Part shown: positions 15,279 through 23,193 of the stretch, piece by piece
Numbering within the stretch: the first letter of the stretch is position 1
Layout of the letters: each line of letters begins with the position of its first letter
Origin: Desulfobulbaceae bacterium
Lineage (GTDB): Bacteria > Desulfobacterota > Desulfobulbia > Desulfobulbales > Desulfocapsaceae
Assembly: GCA_027067035.1 (NCBI GenBank)
Contig: JAMOMO010000426.1
Location: 1 to 24,638, forward strand
Length of the DNA: 24,638 bases
Direction of reading: 5' to 3'
Program-made: the position numbers and the translations under genes
Notes under the pieces: generated by a model
What the model was told of the DNA's origin: nothing
Database searches by the model: none
What the model saw: only the letters and a program-made list of their open reading frames with translations

Positions 15279-15294
15279 AGCATATGGCGTGCCA
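15279..15294 (-). promoter_or_regulatory. sigma54 (-24/-12) promoter for SHOCT-zraP
   Basis: The minus strand reads TGGCACGCCATATGCT at 15294 down to 15279. It matches the sigma54 consensus TGGCACG-N4-TTGCW at all but one position of the defined boxes, with the required GG-N10-GC spacing. The expected transcription start is near 15268, about 40 bp before the SHOCT ATG. The sigma54 activator encoded at 11139-12506 is the obvious regulator. Confidence 0.8.
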
Positions 15295-15391
15295 GAATGG
15301 AATGTTGCTGTGAGGAAATAGCATAATATGCTGTAAATAAAGGGAAATAAAAAATATATGTTTTATGGGTCGCCTGTTATGACAAAGGCAT

Positions 15392-15408
15392 TGTCCAATT
15401 ATTATACA
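15392..15408. promoter_or_regulatory. upstream activator site 1 (17-bp dyad)
   Basis: TGTCCAATTATTATACA is an imperfect palindrome: 6 of 8 pairs match around a central base. Its centre is about 132 bp upstream of the predicted sigma54 start, the usual distance for NtrC-family binding sites. Read on the minus strand it matches site 2 at 14 of 17 positions. Confidence 0.5.
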
Positions 15409-15435
15409 GTTTTCGGCAGGAAGGAGGATGGTGAG

Positions 15436-15452
15436 TGTACATTTATTGGACA
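15436..15452. promoter_or_regulatory. upstream activator site 2 (17-bp dyad)
   Basis: TGTACATTTATTGGACA shares ATTGGACA and TGTA with the complement of site 1 (14 of 17). The two sites are inverted, with centres 44 bp apart. The ideal shared palindrome would be TGTCCAAT-N-ATTGGACA. Paired sites fit cooperative binding by a dimeric activator such as the ZraR-like protein. Confidence 0.5.
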
Positions 15453-15659
15453 GGAGGGCAGGGGCCACAAAGTGGGGTATAAATGGGGTATCTTTTGTCT
15501 GTTACGGCCATGGCAGAGCCTGACGCATTGACAGGGGGACTGTTTTTTACTACTGCAAGTATATGTTTTTCCCTTGTTCCCTGTGATAGCTACACCGAAC
15601 AACTCACGAAGCGTCCCGGATTCAGGTGTTGGTTAAATCGTCTACCCGAGAGGTTGAGT

Positions 15660-18515
15660 ATGAAATATCCTGCAGCGCTTGTTCTCTTGTCTGCCTTTTC
15701 ATTGATGACTTTCTTTCTCTCTTCTGTTTATGCAAAACCCGCAAGCAGTGACGTCGCTGAAAAAGGGTTCTGCTGTGTTAATGGAGAACTCCTCACTAAC
15801 AGAACTGAAAAACAGTGTCAGCAGGTTAAAGGAAAGTATTTTCCTGCTGAGCAGGCTGCCCGTGCCGGAAAGTCCTGTGAATCCGAGAAAGGCTATTGCT
15901 GTGTGGATGGCAAACTCCACTCCGGAAAAAGTAAATCGGCCTGCCGGAAGCAGGGGGGCAGCTTTTATGGTTCCAAAGACGCGGCACAAGCCAGGAAGTC
16001 GTGCCGTCCCAAGAAGGGCTACTGCTGCGTGGATGGCAAACTCCACTCCGGAAAAAGTGAATCGGCCTGCCGGAAGCAGGGGGGCAGCTTTTATGATTCC
16101 AAAGACGCGGCACAAGCCAGGAAGTCGTGCCGTCCCGAGAAGGGTTACTGCTGCGTGGATGGCAAACTCTATTCCGGAAAAAGTGAATCGGAGTGTAAAA
16201 AGCAGCGCGGCACCTTCTATGATGCCAGGGATGCAGTACGAGCCAGGAAGCTGTGTCGTTCCGAGAAAGGTTACTGCTGCGTGGATGGCAAACTCTATTC
16301 CGGAAAAAGTGAATCAGATTGTAAGAAGCAGCGCGGTACCTTCTATGGCGCCAAAGATGCTGCTCATGCCAGAAAGTCCTGCCAGTCAAAAAAAGGTGTC
16401 TGTTGTGTGAACGGAAAGGCGGTTTCAGGGAAGAGTGAAAAAGAGTGTAGAAAACTTCAGGGAACATTTCAGGAGAACGTTTCGGGAAGTCGTGCAAAAC
16501 CTTCCTGTAAAGAAGAAACAGGGTTTTGCTGCAGTGATGGAAAGTTGCTGAGTTCCACTCCTGAAAGATGCAGGAAAGTTAAGGGGGGGAAATTCTTTGC
16601 AAGTAGGAGTGATGCGGCGAAAAATTGCGGAAAATCCAAAGCTCTTCCCACGGGGAAGAAGCCCCTTTCTGTTCGGGCAGCGGATGGTGCTGGAAAATCA
16701 GGTGGCTCCAGAGGAAAGCAGGCAGCGCTTATCACCGGAACTAAAGCAGAAACTCCTGGGAAAAGATCTGAAAACAAGCTGAAAACAGTCAAATTTGCAG
16801 GCAGAAGTGTTGACCGGGAGATGCTTCTCGGTAAAACCCTGCAGCGGCAAACTCTGATAAAGAAGGGACCTTCTTCAAAATTCAGGCAAAGAACCGTTGA
16901 AGTGGCTGAGGGAGCCACTGACACTCTGGAGAATATTTCAAAGGCTGTTTTTGCAAAGCAGGACGAGTTGAAGAAGGAGCTGCAGAAGGTTAAAGAATCC
17001 AGTGGCATTCTGGTGGGAAGGCCTGTGGCAAAGAGTGAGACATTTGAGTTTAAGAACTCTTTTGTGCTGGTGAAGAGCACCAGTGCGGTGGTGGCCGACC
17101 CCAGGGCACTGGCAAGAAAATCCCCGGAGTTTAAAGCTTTTCTGGGAAGCAGCAGAACGGAGAAGATCTCGTTTTCCAGTTTAAACGACGAGAGCCGGGA
17201 GGGCTTGAAAGAGCTTATTAGCAATGAACTGCCAAACAGGCCCAAGGATGATCCACTGAGAATTGCGGCAGAAAAGGGTGGGATGGAAGGGCTTCTTGCG
17301 GCCATTGCTGAAGGAAAGGGTGTCTTTGAGATAACCGAAGAGGTGGTTGTACCGAAAAAACTCCCGCCGGTTCTCAATGGGCTTCCCCAGCTGCCGGAGA
17401 TGAAAAATGGTGTTCTGGTCTATGATCGCTTTCGGCCTCCCGGGAAAAAATTTATGGATATGACTGCTCCCGAAACAATCCCGGGAAGTGTTCTGGATGG
17501 TCGGGAAGCATTGTTCCCTGAGGGGATGATACCTGAAGATGAATCGACCGGTTCCACCAGCTCAAGAAAGATGGTGAAGATAACAAAAGGAAATGTACGT
17601 GGCAGTTTTAATGCCCAGTTCATGACAGGTCATACCCTGAGTGCAAATGTGAATTACCAGCGGACCTGGAGATTTGAGTCGGGCCTGTTTCGTATAAATA
17701 TGGGGGCGGGCTATAGCATTGGACTGCGATTTCCAGTTCAGGTTCGCGGCAACGTCTCTCCCACCTGGATTACAGTGAAGGGTCCAAGGGATGCTGAGAC
17801 AGATTTTGAAACCAGTATAACGGCAAGCCCTGTGGATGCTGATTGTACGTTTTTTCGCAGCACCGGTCTGAGTGACGGCAGTGCCGAAACCTGTGGTAAA
17901 GAACTGGCTCTGGATTTTTATTTTTCCTACGGTCTGAAATTCCGGGCCCTGTACACAACAGTTTTGCATATCCCTGTTTCTGAGGTACACACTCCGCCAT
18001 GGAGTAAGGATTTTACGCCGCCTTTTGCCAGTAACGGGGGAGGGCTTGCGTTCTGGATACCTCCGGAGGTAACCCACACGGATCTCGACCTGGGTGTTGT
18101 TTCAGGATATTTGAAGGCGGGATTTAAACTCGGTGGGACCGGTACTGTTTCCTTTGACTATCAGTCCTTCCATGGCGATGATGTCAATACCGGGGAGCTG
18201 ATATTCAGTACAGCAAGCCCTGTCAAGACCACAAACATTTTAGCGCCCATGGATGTGACTGATACAACAACCACACTGGAAGAAACCTACGGTTTTAAAC
18301 TCTATAATCCCGAGTACAGGATACACCCAAGTATTACTCCCGGTATAAATGTTTCCATGAAAGCCGGATATAAAAGCTTTTCGAGGAGCTTTTCATATAC
18401 CACCTGGCTGAACAGCCTGGAAGTGCTGCTGCTTCCGGTCTCCTTTGAGCGTCACAGTGGAACCACGGCAGAGTACAGCTGGCGTGAAGGAGTGAAAAAG
18501 TTTGAGAAGAGGTGA
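15660..18515 (+). CDS. large exported protein with seven Cys-rich 42-aa repeats
   Basis: A 951-residue precursor of unknown function. Signal peptide: residues 1-25 (ending SSVYA). Residues 35-328 are seven tandem 42-residue units with Cys at unit positions 4, 5, 19 and 39 (28 Cys in all; the last unit is slightly shifted). The units are rich in Lys, Arg and Gly, with core KGYCCVDGKL. A basic linker (about 329-400) and a helical segment with coiled-coil character (about 415-450, DTLENISKAVFAKQDELKKE) follow. From about residue 640 the sequence is beta-rich (GSFNAQFMTGHTLSANVNYQ, FRINMGAGYSIGLRFPV) to the end, without a typical outer-membrane C-terminal Phe. It is likely periplasmic or surface-located with many disulfides or metal sites. 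The ATG has GAGAGG six bases upstream; earlier in-frame starts would bury the signal peptide. It is divergent from the ZraP-like operon. Confidence 0.8.
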   Translation: MKYPAALVLLSAFSLMTFFLSSVYAKPASSDVAEKGFCCVNGELLTNRTEKQCQQVKGKYFPAEQAARAGKSCESEKGYCCVDGKLHSGKSKSACRKQGGSFYGSKDAAQARKSCRPKKGYCCVDGKLHSGKSESACRKQGGSFYDSKDAAQARKSCRPEKGYCCVDGKLYSGKSESECKKQRGTFYDARDAVRARKLCRSEKGYCCVDGKLYSGKSESDCKKQRGTFYGAKDAAHARKSCQSKKGVCCVNGKAVSGKSEKECRKLQGTFQENVSGSRAKPSCKEETGFCCSDGKLLSSTPERCRKVKGGKFFASRSDAAKNCGKSKALPTGKKPLSVRAADGAGKSGGSRGKQAALITGTKAETPGKRSENKLKTVKFAGRSVDREMLLGKTLQRQTLIKKGPSSKFRQRTVEVAEGATDTLENISKAVFAKQDELKKELQKVKESSGILVGRPVAKSETFEFKNSFVLVKSTSAVVADPRALARKSPEFKAFLGSSRTEKISFSSLNDESREGLKELISNELPNRPKDDPLRIAAEKGGMEGLLAAIAEGKGVFEITEEVVVPKKLPPVLNGLPQLPEMKNGVLVYDRFRPPGKKFMDMTAPETIPGSVLDGREALFPEGMIPEDESTGSTSSRKMVKITKGNVRGSFNAQFMTGHTLSANVNYQRTWRFESGLFRINMGAGYSIGLRFPVQVRGNVSPTWITVKGPRDAETDFETSITASPVDADCTFFRSTGLSDGSAETCGKELALDFYFSYGLKFRALYTTVLHIPVSEVHTPPWSKDFTPPFASNGGGLAFWIPPEVTHTDLDLGVVSGYLKAGFKLGGTGTVSFDYQSFHGDDVNTGELIFSTASPVKTTNILAPMDVTDTTTTLEETYGFKLYNPEYRIHPSITPGINVSMKAGYKSFSRSFSYTTWLNSLEVLLLPVSFERHSGTTAEYSWREGVKKFEKR
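15762..16643 (+). repeat. seven in-frame 126-bp tandem repeats
   Basis: Units start at 15762, 15888, 16014, 16140, 16266, 16392 and 16518, all exactly 126 bp long. Units 2 and 3 differ at only 6 of 126 positions. Units 4 and 5 share a nearly identical first half. Units 1, 6 and 7 are more diverged. This gradient suggests recent internal duplication in the middle of an older array. It is coding sequence, not a CRISPR. Confidence 0.92.
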
Positions 18516-18524
18516 AAAATGTGT

Positions 18525-18595
18525 CGGGTCGGAGTCTCCTGTTGCCAGGTGAACTTGAGACTCCCTGCCCGTCACATCACCAGGAGTTCTTTTTT
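18525..18595. terminator. bidirectional terminator between convergent genes
   Basis: GGAGTCTC (18531-18538) pairs perfectly with GAGACTCC (18557-18564), extended outward by CGGG (18525-18528) and CCCG (18568-18571). On the minus strand the stem is followed by ACACATTTTT, which suits the end of fdhC. On the plus strand an alternative stem (CTCCT 18536-18540 with AGGAG 18582-18586, plus GGTGA with TCACC) leads directly into TTCTTTTTT (18587-18595), which suits the end of the repeat-protein gene. Confidence 0.6.
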
Positions 18596-18606
18596 CTCCG
18601 GCTCTG

Positions 18607-19446
18607 TCAGTATTTAAACCTGGGATGCAGGATTTTGAGCTCCGCCTCTGCCTTGTACCCGCTTATCATGCTCCGCAGTGAGCCTTTGATGGCGGCAAGA
18701 GACATGTAAAGGTGGACGAGAAAAAGGGCAACCATGGCGGCACCCAGCACGTTATGGATGATGGCGGAGAGCCGCAGGGTATCAATGTTTCCCTGATGCG
18801 AGTAGAGAAAATAGCCGGTGACAGCCATCACCGCACCGCCAATGGTTGCCAGCCAGAACCACATCTTCTGTCCTGCATTGAACTTTCCGGCCGGAACGGC
18901 CTTCTGCTCTTTGCTCAGGTAGCCGCCCATGATGAGCATCCACTTCAGGTCATGGACTGCGGGGAGCATCTCTCTTACCCAGAAGAGGAACATGGGAATG
19001 ACTGAGGCTGAAAAGATAACAGCGGTGACCAGGTGAACGATTCTGGCCCAGATTCCAAGGCTCCCGCCTCCCAGAAGTTTGGCAAAGATGACAAGAAGAC
19101 CGGTGAGAACCAGCAGGCTGAAGGACACGGCAGCAAGCCAGTGAATAATCCGCACAAAGAGGGTGTAGCAGTAGACCTGTTTTCCGTCATGGGGAAAAGA
19201 CATGGGACCAATTGCAACATAGTGAAGAAAAAAGAAGACCGGTACAATGGTGATCACCAGAAGGAACAGTCGCGGAAACAGATCTTTCTGCAGACCGGTG
19301 AAGAGCTGTCCGTACTGCTGCCACTCTCCGGTGAAAAGTGCGTTGAACTGCTGATATGCTGCAGTGAGAGTTTCCGGTGGACCGGCAATGGCCAGTCCGG
19401 TCATTGCCAGGAAGAGAAGAAGGCCGGAAAGAAGTATCTTCTTCAT
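18607..19446 (-). CDS. fdhC: formate dehydrogenase cytochrome b subunit (gamma)
   Basis: A 279-residue membrane protein. It has an N-terminal signal peptide (MKKILLSGLLLFLAMTGLAIA), a periplasmic stretch, one extra helix (about 64-83), and then the four-helix FdnI/FdoI-type core. Haem-ligand candidates are His in VRIIHWLAA, RIVHLVTAV, AIIHNVLGA and FLVHLYMS. It anchors the periplasmic FdhAB to the membrane and passes electrons to quinone or another carrier. I chose ATG 19446, with AGGA seven bases upstream, over an ATG four codons earlier that lies inside that ribosome site. The extra N-terminal signal and helix make it longer than E. coli FdnI. It is the last gene of the operon. Confidence 0.9.
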   Translation of the reverse strand: MKKILLSGLLLFLAMTGLAIAGPPETLTAAYQQFNALFTGEWQQYGQLFTGLQKDLFPRLFLLVITIVPVFFFLHYVAIGPMSFPHDGKQVYCYTLFVRIIHWLAAVSFSLLVLTGLLVIFAKLLGGGSLGIWARIVHLVTAVIFSASVIPMFLFWVREMLPAVHDLKWMLIMGGYLSKEQKAVPAGKFNAGQKMWFWLATIGGAVMAVTGYFLYSHQGNIDTLRLSAIIHNVLGAAMVALFLVHLYMSLAAIKGSLRSMISGYKAEAELKILHPRFKY

Positions 19447-19478
19447 ATGTGTCCTCATGGAGAGTTGTTTTCGTAGCT

Positions 19479-19519
19479 CTCAGGATATTTCCCTGATGGT
19501 GTCAAGGAAATATCCTGAG
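19479..19519 (-). repeat. 14-bp perfect stem-loop between fdhB and fdhC
   Basis: CTCAGGATATTTCC (19479-19492) and GGAAATATCCTGAG (19506-19519) form a perfect 14-bp stem with a 13-nt loop in the intercistronic RNA. No T-tract follows on either strand, so it is unlikely to be a simple terminator. It more likely affects mRNA processing or stability, or is a dispersed palindromic repeat. Confidence 0.75.
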
Positions 19520-19548
19520 GTGCCAGCTGTCCGAGTCGGGTTGTGGAG

Positions 19549-20136
19549 CTATTTATCCTTGTAGGCCTTGCCCCAGCCCCAGGCATTGGCGCCGGAACCG
19601 CGTTTAAAAACACGTTCTCTGTACACATCGGAGATCTCATCCGCATCACCTGCCAGCAGCGACTTGGTTGCACACATTGCGGCACAGAGGGGGACCTTTC
19701 CTTCAGCGATCCGGTTCTGGCCGTAGAGCTTTCTCTCTTTGACACTGAAGGTCTCTTCCGGTCCACCGGCACAGAAGGTGCACTTGTCCATGGCCCCACG
19801 GGCGCCGAAGACCTGGCCGCCCGGGAACTGCGGTGCCCCGAAGGGGCAGGCCATAAAGCAGTAGCCGCACCCGATACATGCCTCCTTGTCGTGGAGCACG
19901 ATGCCGTCATCACGCTGGTAGATGCAGTCCACCGGACAGACTGCAATGCAGGGTGCATCTGAGCAGTGCATGCAGGCGACAGAGATGGATTTTTCTCCCG
20001 GCTGACCCTGGCCAATGGTTATTACCCGGCGCCGGTTGACTCCAACCGGTATGTGGTTTCCCTCTTTACAGGCAACCACACAGCCACTGCAGTCAATACA
20101 GCGTTCAATATCACATAAGAATTTCATGCGTCCCAT
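19549..20136 (-). CDS. fdhB: formate dehydrogenase iron-sulfur subunit (beta)
   Basis: A 195-residue ferredoxin-type subunit with four Cys clusters for four [4Fe-4S] centres: CIDCSGCVVAC (residues 13-23), CMHCSDAPCIAVCP, CIGCGYCFMACP, and a split last set CTFC ... CAAMC. It transfers electrons from FdhA to FdhC. Unlike E. coli FdnH/FdoH (about 300 residues with a C-terminal membrane helix), this protein ends soon after the clusters and has no membrane anchor, as in the shorter Wolinella- or Desulfovibrio-like beta subunits. It has no signal peptide and is presumably exported with FdhA by the Tat system. The ATG has GGAGG eight bases upstream, overlapping the fdhA stop. Confidence 0.93.
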   Translation of the reverse strand: MGRMKFLCDIERCIDCSGCVVACKEGNHIPVGVNRRRVITIGQGQPGEKSISVACMHCSDAPCIAVCPVDCIYQRDDGIVLHDKEACIGCGYCFMACPFGAPQFPGGQVFGARGAMDKCTFCAGGPEETFSVKERKLYGQNRIAEGKVPLCAAMCATKSLLAGDADEISDVYRERVFKRGSGANAWGWGKAYKDK

Positions 20137-20148
20137 TTACTGTTCCTC

Positions 20149-22941
20149 CTAAGCTCGACTGATCTTACACAGACCGTCTTTGGTTGCCTGAATCTGGGTG
20201 ACAATGTCGTAGCCGTAGTTGGTACAGACATTGGCCGGTTCGCCACTGACATACGGCGCATGTCCCGCCGGATAGTTGCCGGCCAGTGATTCACCCATGA
20301 GGACGCCACCGAAATGGTAAGGCATGAATATGGTGTGTTCATCGACCCGTTCGGTAAAAAAGGCCTTCACCTTTACCTTGCCCCCTTCTGGAGACTCGAT
20401 CCAGATCATTTCACCATCGCGAAGCCCGAGGTTGTGTCCTGTTCTCGGATTGACCTCGGCGTACATCTCCGGCTGAAGCTCGGAGAGATATTTGTTGCTC
20501 CGGGTCTCTGCGCCACCACCCATGTGTTCAACCATGCGGCCCGTGGTGAGGACAAAGGGGAATTTTCCGGCAAGATCCGGGCTCTGCTCACTTTTGTACC
20601 TGGTGAACACCCTGAAGTGGTTCGGCTTGTCTTCATAGGTCGGATATCTGGTGATGAGATCCGGACGCGGTGAATGGAGGGGCTCACGGTGGATGGGGAT
20701 CTGATCCGGAAAGGTCCAGACCACGCAGCGTGCCCTGGCGTTGCCAAACGGGGCCATGCCGCGCCGCACTGCCTCCTTCAGGGTCTTCTGGGAAAGATCT
20801 GTCTTCCAGTTGGTTCCCGGAACAACATCCTTAAATTCGGGATAACCGCCTTTCACTTCACTGCCGGGGTTATAGACTCCTTCCGCCGCAAGCTGGTTCT
20901 CGGTGCGGCCACTCATCTCATAGGTGTGTTCCATGCCAAAGCGGTTCCTGAAAGGCAGGCCGCCTTCGGCAACCGGCTTGGAAACATCGTAGAGTATGGG
21001 GGTGCCGGGATGTTCTTCTGTCCAGCAGGGCCAGGGCATACCGAAATAATCGCCATCGCAGGGACCGCCTTTGGCCTGCAGGGTTTCAATATCAAAGGTG
21101 TGCCAGTTTTCCATGTGCTTTTTGATCCGCTCAGGGGTCTGACCGTTGTAGCCGATGGTCAGGGTACCCCGGTTGATTTCACGGGTGATATCTTCCGGAA
21201 CCTCTTTGATGTTTTTGTAGAATTTGTCGGCAAAGCCGAGGCGCTTCACCAGTTCTTCCATGATGCTGTAGTCATCACGGCAGCCGTTGATTGGTTCGAC
21301 AATCTTGTGGCGCCACTGGATCTGGCGCGAGGTGGATGTTACGGAACCCGAAGTCTCATACTGGCTGGAGCAGGGAAGCAGGTACACATTATCAGAGGTG
21401 CAGGTGGCTGCTGCCATGGTGGGGAATGGATCAATGATGACAAAGAGATCAAGCTTGTTATATGCCCGAACCACTCTGTCATACTGGGAGTTGGAGTTGG
21501 AGCCGCATCCCCACTGGATCATGGCTTTGATGGGAGTGTACTGTTCGATCTTCTCTTCACCAAGGACGCCTTCATACCAGCGGGCCAGGGTGAAGCCCTT
21601 GGCGTTCATCCATTTTTTTTCTTTGAATCTGGAGACGATATAGTCATATTCCACATCCCAGACACGGCACCAGTGTTTCCAGGAACCGTCTTTGAGGCCG
21701 TAGTAGCCCGGCAGGGTGTGGGAGAGAACGCACATATCCGTTGCGCCCTGAACATTGTCATGGCCACGGAAGATGTTGGTACCACCGCCGGATTTTCCCA
21801 TGTTGCCCAGTACAAGCTGAAGAATGCAGAATGCCCGGGTGATGGAGGATCCGATGTGATGCTGGGTGCCACCCATGCACCAGGTGAGGGATGCGGGCCG
21901 GTTGGTGGCAAGGATCTTGGCCACTTTCCTGGTCTGTGCCGCCGGTATCCCGGTCACATTTTCAACCTCTTCCGGGCTGTACTGGCTGCAGCTTGCCGCC
22001 ATTTCCGGAAAGCCGGCAACACGGGTGCGGATAAACTCTTTGTCTTCCCAGCCCTTCTGGATGATTTCATTCACCAGTCCCATGATGAAGATACAGTCTG
22101 TTCCGGGACGAATGCGGACAAATTCATCGGCCTTGGCTGCGAGTTTGGTGAAACGTGGATCAACTACAATGATTGGTGCGTTGTTCACCTCTTTGGCGTG
22201 GAGGATATGCTGCATGGAGACCGGATGGGCCTCTGCGGCATTGGATCCTATGAAAATCATTGCCTGTGCATGTCTCATGTCATTGAGACTGTTGGTCATT
22301 GCACCGTAACCCCATGTATTGGCGACACCTGCCACCGTTGTGGAGTGTCAGATTCGGGCCTGGTGGTCAACGTTGTTCGACCCCCAGAATGCGGCAAATT
22401 TCCGTTGCAGGTAGGCCATCTCGGTGGAGACCTTGGCACTGCCGTTCAAGTGCAGGGCGTCGGGGCCGTCATTGTCACGGATGGCGGTCATTTTGGCGGC
22501 GATCTCATCCATGGCCGTATCCCAGGAGAGTTTCTGCCATTTGCCGTTTACCCGTTTCATGGGATGTTTCAGGCGTTTTTCTGAAGTCACCATATCAATG
22601 GCCGAGGCACCTTTACAGCAGTAGCCGCCGCGACTGACCGGATGATCCTGTGCCACTTCCTGGCGGACCCAGACACCGTTCTGGACCTCGGCGTTGATAC
22701 CGCAGCCCACGGCACAGTGTGTGCAGACGGAGCGTACCATTTTTGAGTCCGGGTAAGCCTTTTTGACGGCGGCAGGGCTTGCTGCCTTTGCCGTCATTCT
22801 TGTGGTCATTGCAGCGGTTGTGAGTGCAGCGGTTGCGGCAGAGAGTTTGAGAAAGGAACGTCTGGCAACTTTTGGATTCAAGGTCACCCGACTGGTGGTT
22901 GTACCCACAGAGGAGGAGTTGCGAATTTTTCGTTGAGCCAT
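20149..22941 (-). CDS. fdhA: formate dehydrogenase catalytic subunit, selenoprotein
   Basis: A 930-residue molybdopterin oxidoreductase read through an in-frame UGA as selenocysteine. It has a Tat signal (RRSFLK at 27-32, then a hydrophobic Ala/Thr-rich stretch), a [4Fe-4S] site of C73, C76, C80 and C108 with Lys110 after it, Sec198 followed by His199 (the U-H catalytic pair), and the AGVANTWGYGAMTNSLNDM segment of FdnG/FdoG. The C-terminal MGD-binding domain includes LTTGRMVEHM and FMPYHFGG. It oxidises formate to CO2 (or works in reverse) using bis-MGD with Mo or W in the periplasm. Simple gene callers split it at 22348-22350; both halves are in the same frame with four codons between the UGA and the next possible GTG start. 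An AGGAG lies upstream of the ATG. Confidence 0.95.
22321..22350 (-). promoter_or_regulatory. Sec UGA codon and bacterial SECIS hairpin
   Basis: The UGA is at 22350-22348 on the minus strand. Immediately after it, GGTGGC (22336-22331) pairs with GTCGCC (22326-22321), with two G-U pairs, around the loop AGGT. The apical GGU lies 19-21 nt after UGA, the same spacing as in E. coli fdhF as I recall it. This is the SelB-binding element that directs selenocysteine insertion. Confidence 0.85.
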
Positions 22942-22963
22942 TTCCTGGATCTCCTATTTCAGG

Positions 22964-23152
22964 TTAACGAAGAGAGTCGTAATATTTTTGAAAGTTCTCG
23001 GTCTTTCTGTAAAGGACTTCATCGGACCGTTTGACGGCACTGTCTTCCCGGGCCTGGGCCTTTTTTCCAATGAGTGCAGATCCCGCCACCAGGGCAGTGG
23101 TGCCGAGAATCTGTTTGAGAAAGGAACGTCTTTTTTCATCATCTTTTTTCAT
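22964..23152 (-). CDS. small twin-arginine peptide of formate dehydrogenase loci
   Basis: A 62-residue protein with a short charged start (MKKDDEKRRSFLKQ, RR at 8-9), a hydrophobic stretch (ILGTTALVAGSALIG) and a charged tail ending FQKYYDSLR. Size, motif and place match the family named 'formate dehydrogenase region TAT target', found next to Tat-exported FDH alpha subunits and of unknown role. Such peptides may be exported themselves or help assembly. The ATG has AAGGAGA seven to eight bases upstream. It lies 22 bp before fdhA, and a strong promoter lies 42 bp upstream. Confidence 0.85.
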   Translation of the reverse strand: MKKDDEKRRSFLKQILGTTALVAGSALIGKKAQAREDSAVKRSDEVLYRKTENFQKYYDSLR

Positions 23153-23193
23153 ACGCTGTCTCCTTCTGTAAGGGTTGCTGCTGCATTCCTGTC

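Larger units (their letters stand above)
15229..15659. other. 431-bp divergent regulatory region
   Basis: No gene is supported between the SHOCT start and the Cys-repeat gene. From left to right it holds the SHOCT ribosome site, the sigma54 promoter, a 13-bp palindrome AGCATAATATGCT (15320-15332), an AT-rich bendable tract (about 15333-15366), the two activator dyads, and, toward the right gene, a perfect -35 TTGACA (15528-15533) with only a poor -10 (TACTGC, 15551-15556). An ATTATA at 15401-15406 reads TATAAT on the minus strand but lacks a -35. Confidence 0.5.

Noticed and set aside
15229..15468. N-terminal extension of the SHOCT protein to 15468 or 15276
   Set aside because: The extended frame runs through a sigma54 promoter and activator dyads and lacks a ribosome site; ATG 15228 has GGAGG upstream.
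15762..16643. CRISPR array or satellite-like DNA
   Set aside because: The repeats are 126 bp long, without unique spacers, in frame and encode ordered Cys modules.
16469..17377. 302-codon minus-strand open frame inside the Cys-repeat gene
   Set aside because: The plus frame has a signal peptide, repeats and a ribosome site; the antisense frame is Ser/Phe/Leu-rich filler without a start signal.
22348..22350. Frameshift or nonsense mutation making fdhA a pseudogene
   Set aside because: The UGA aligns with the selenocysteine position before His, is followed by a SECIS-like hairpin, and the frame continues unchanged.
20674..22584. 636-codon plus-strand open frame opposite fdhA
   Set aside because: It lies wholly antisense to a gene with clear FDH motifs; its composition (long runs of Gly, Val, His, Phe) is that of a complement of biased codons, and no domain or ribosome site is visible.
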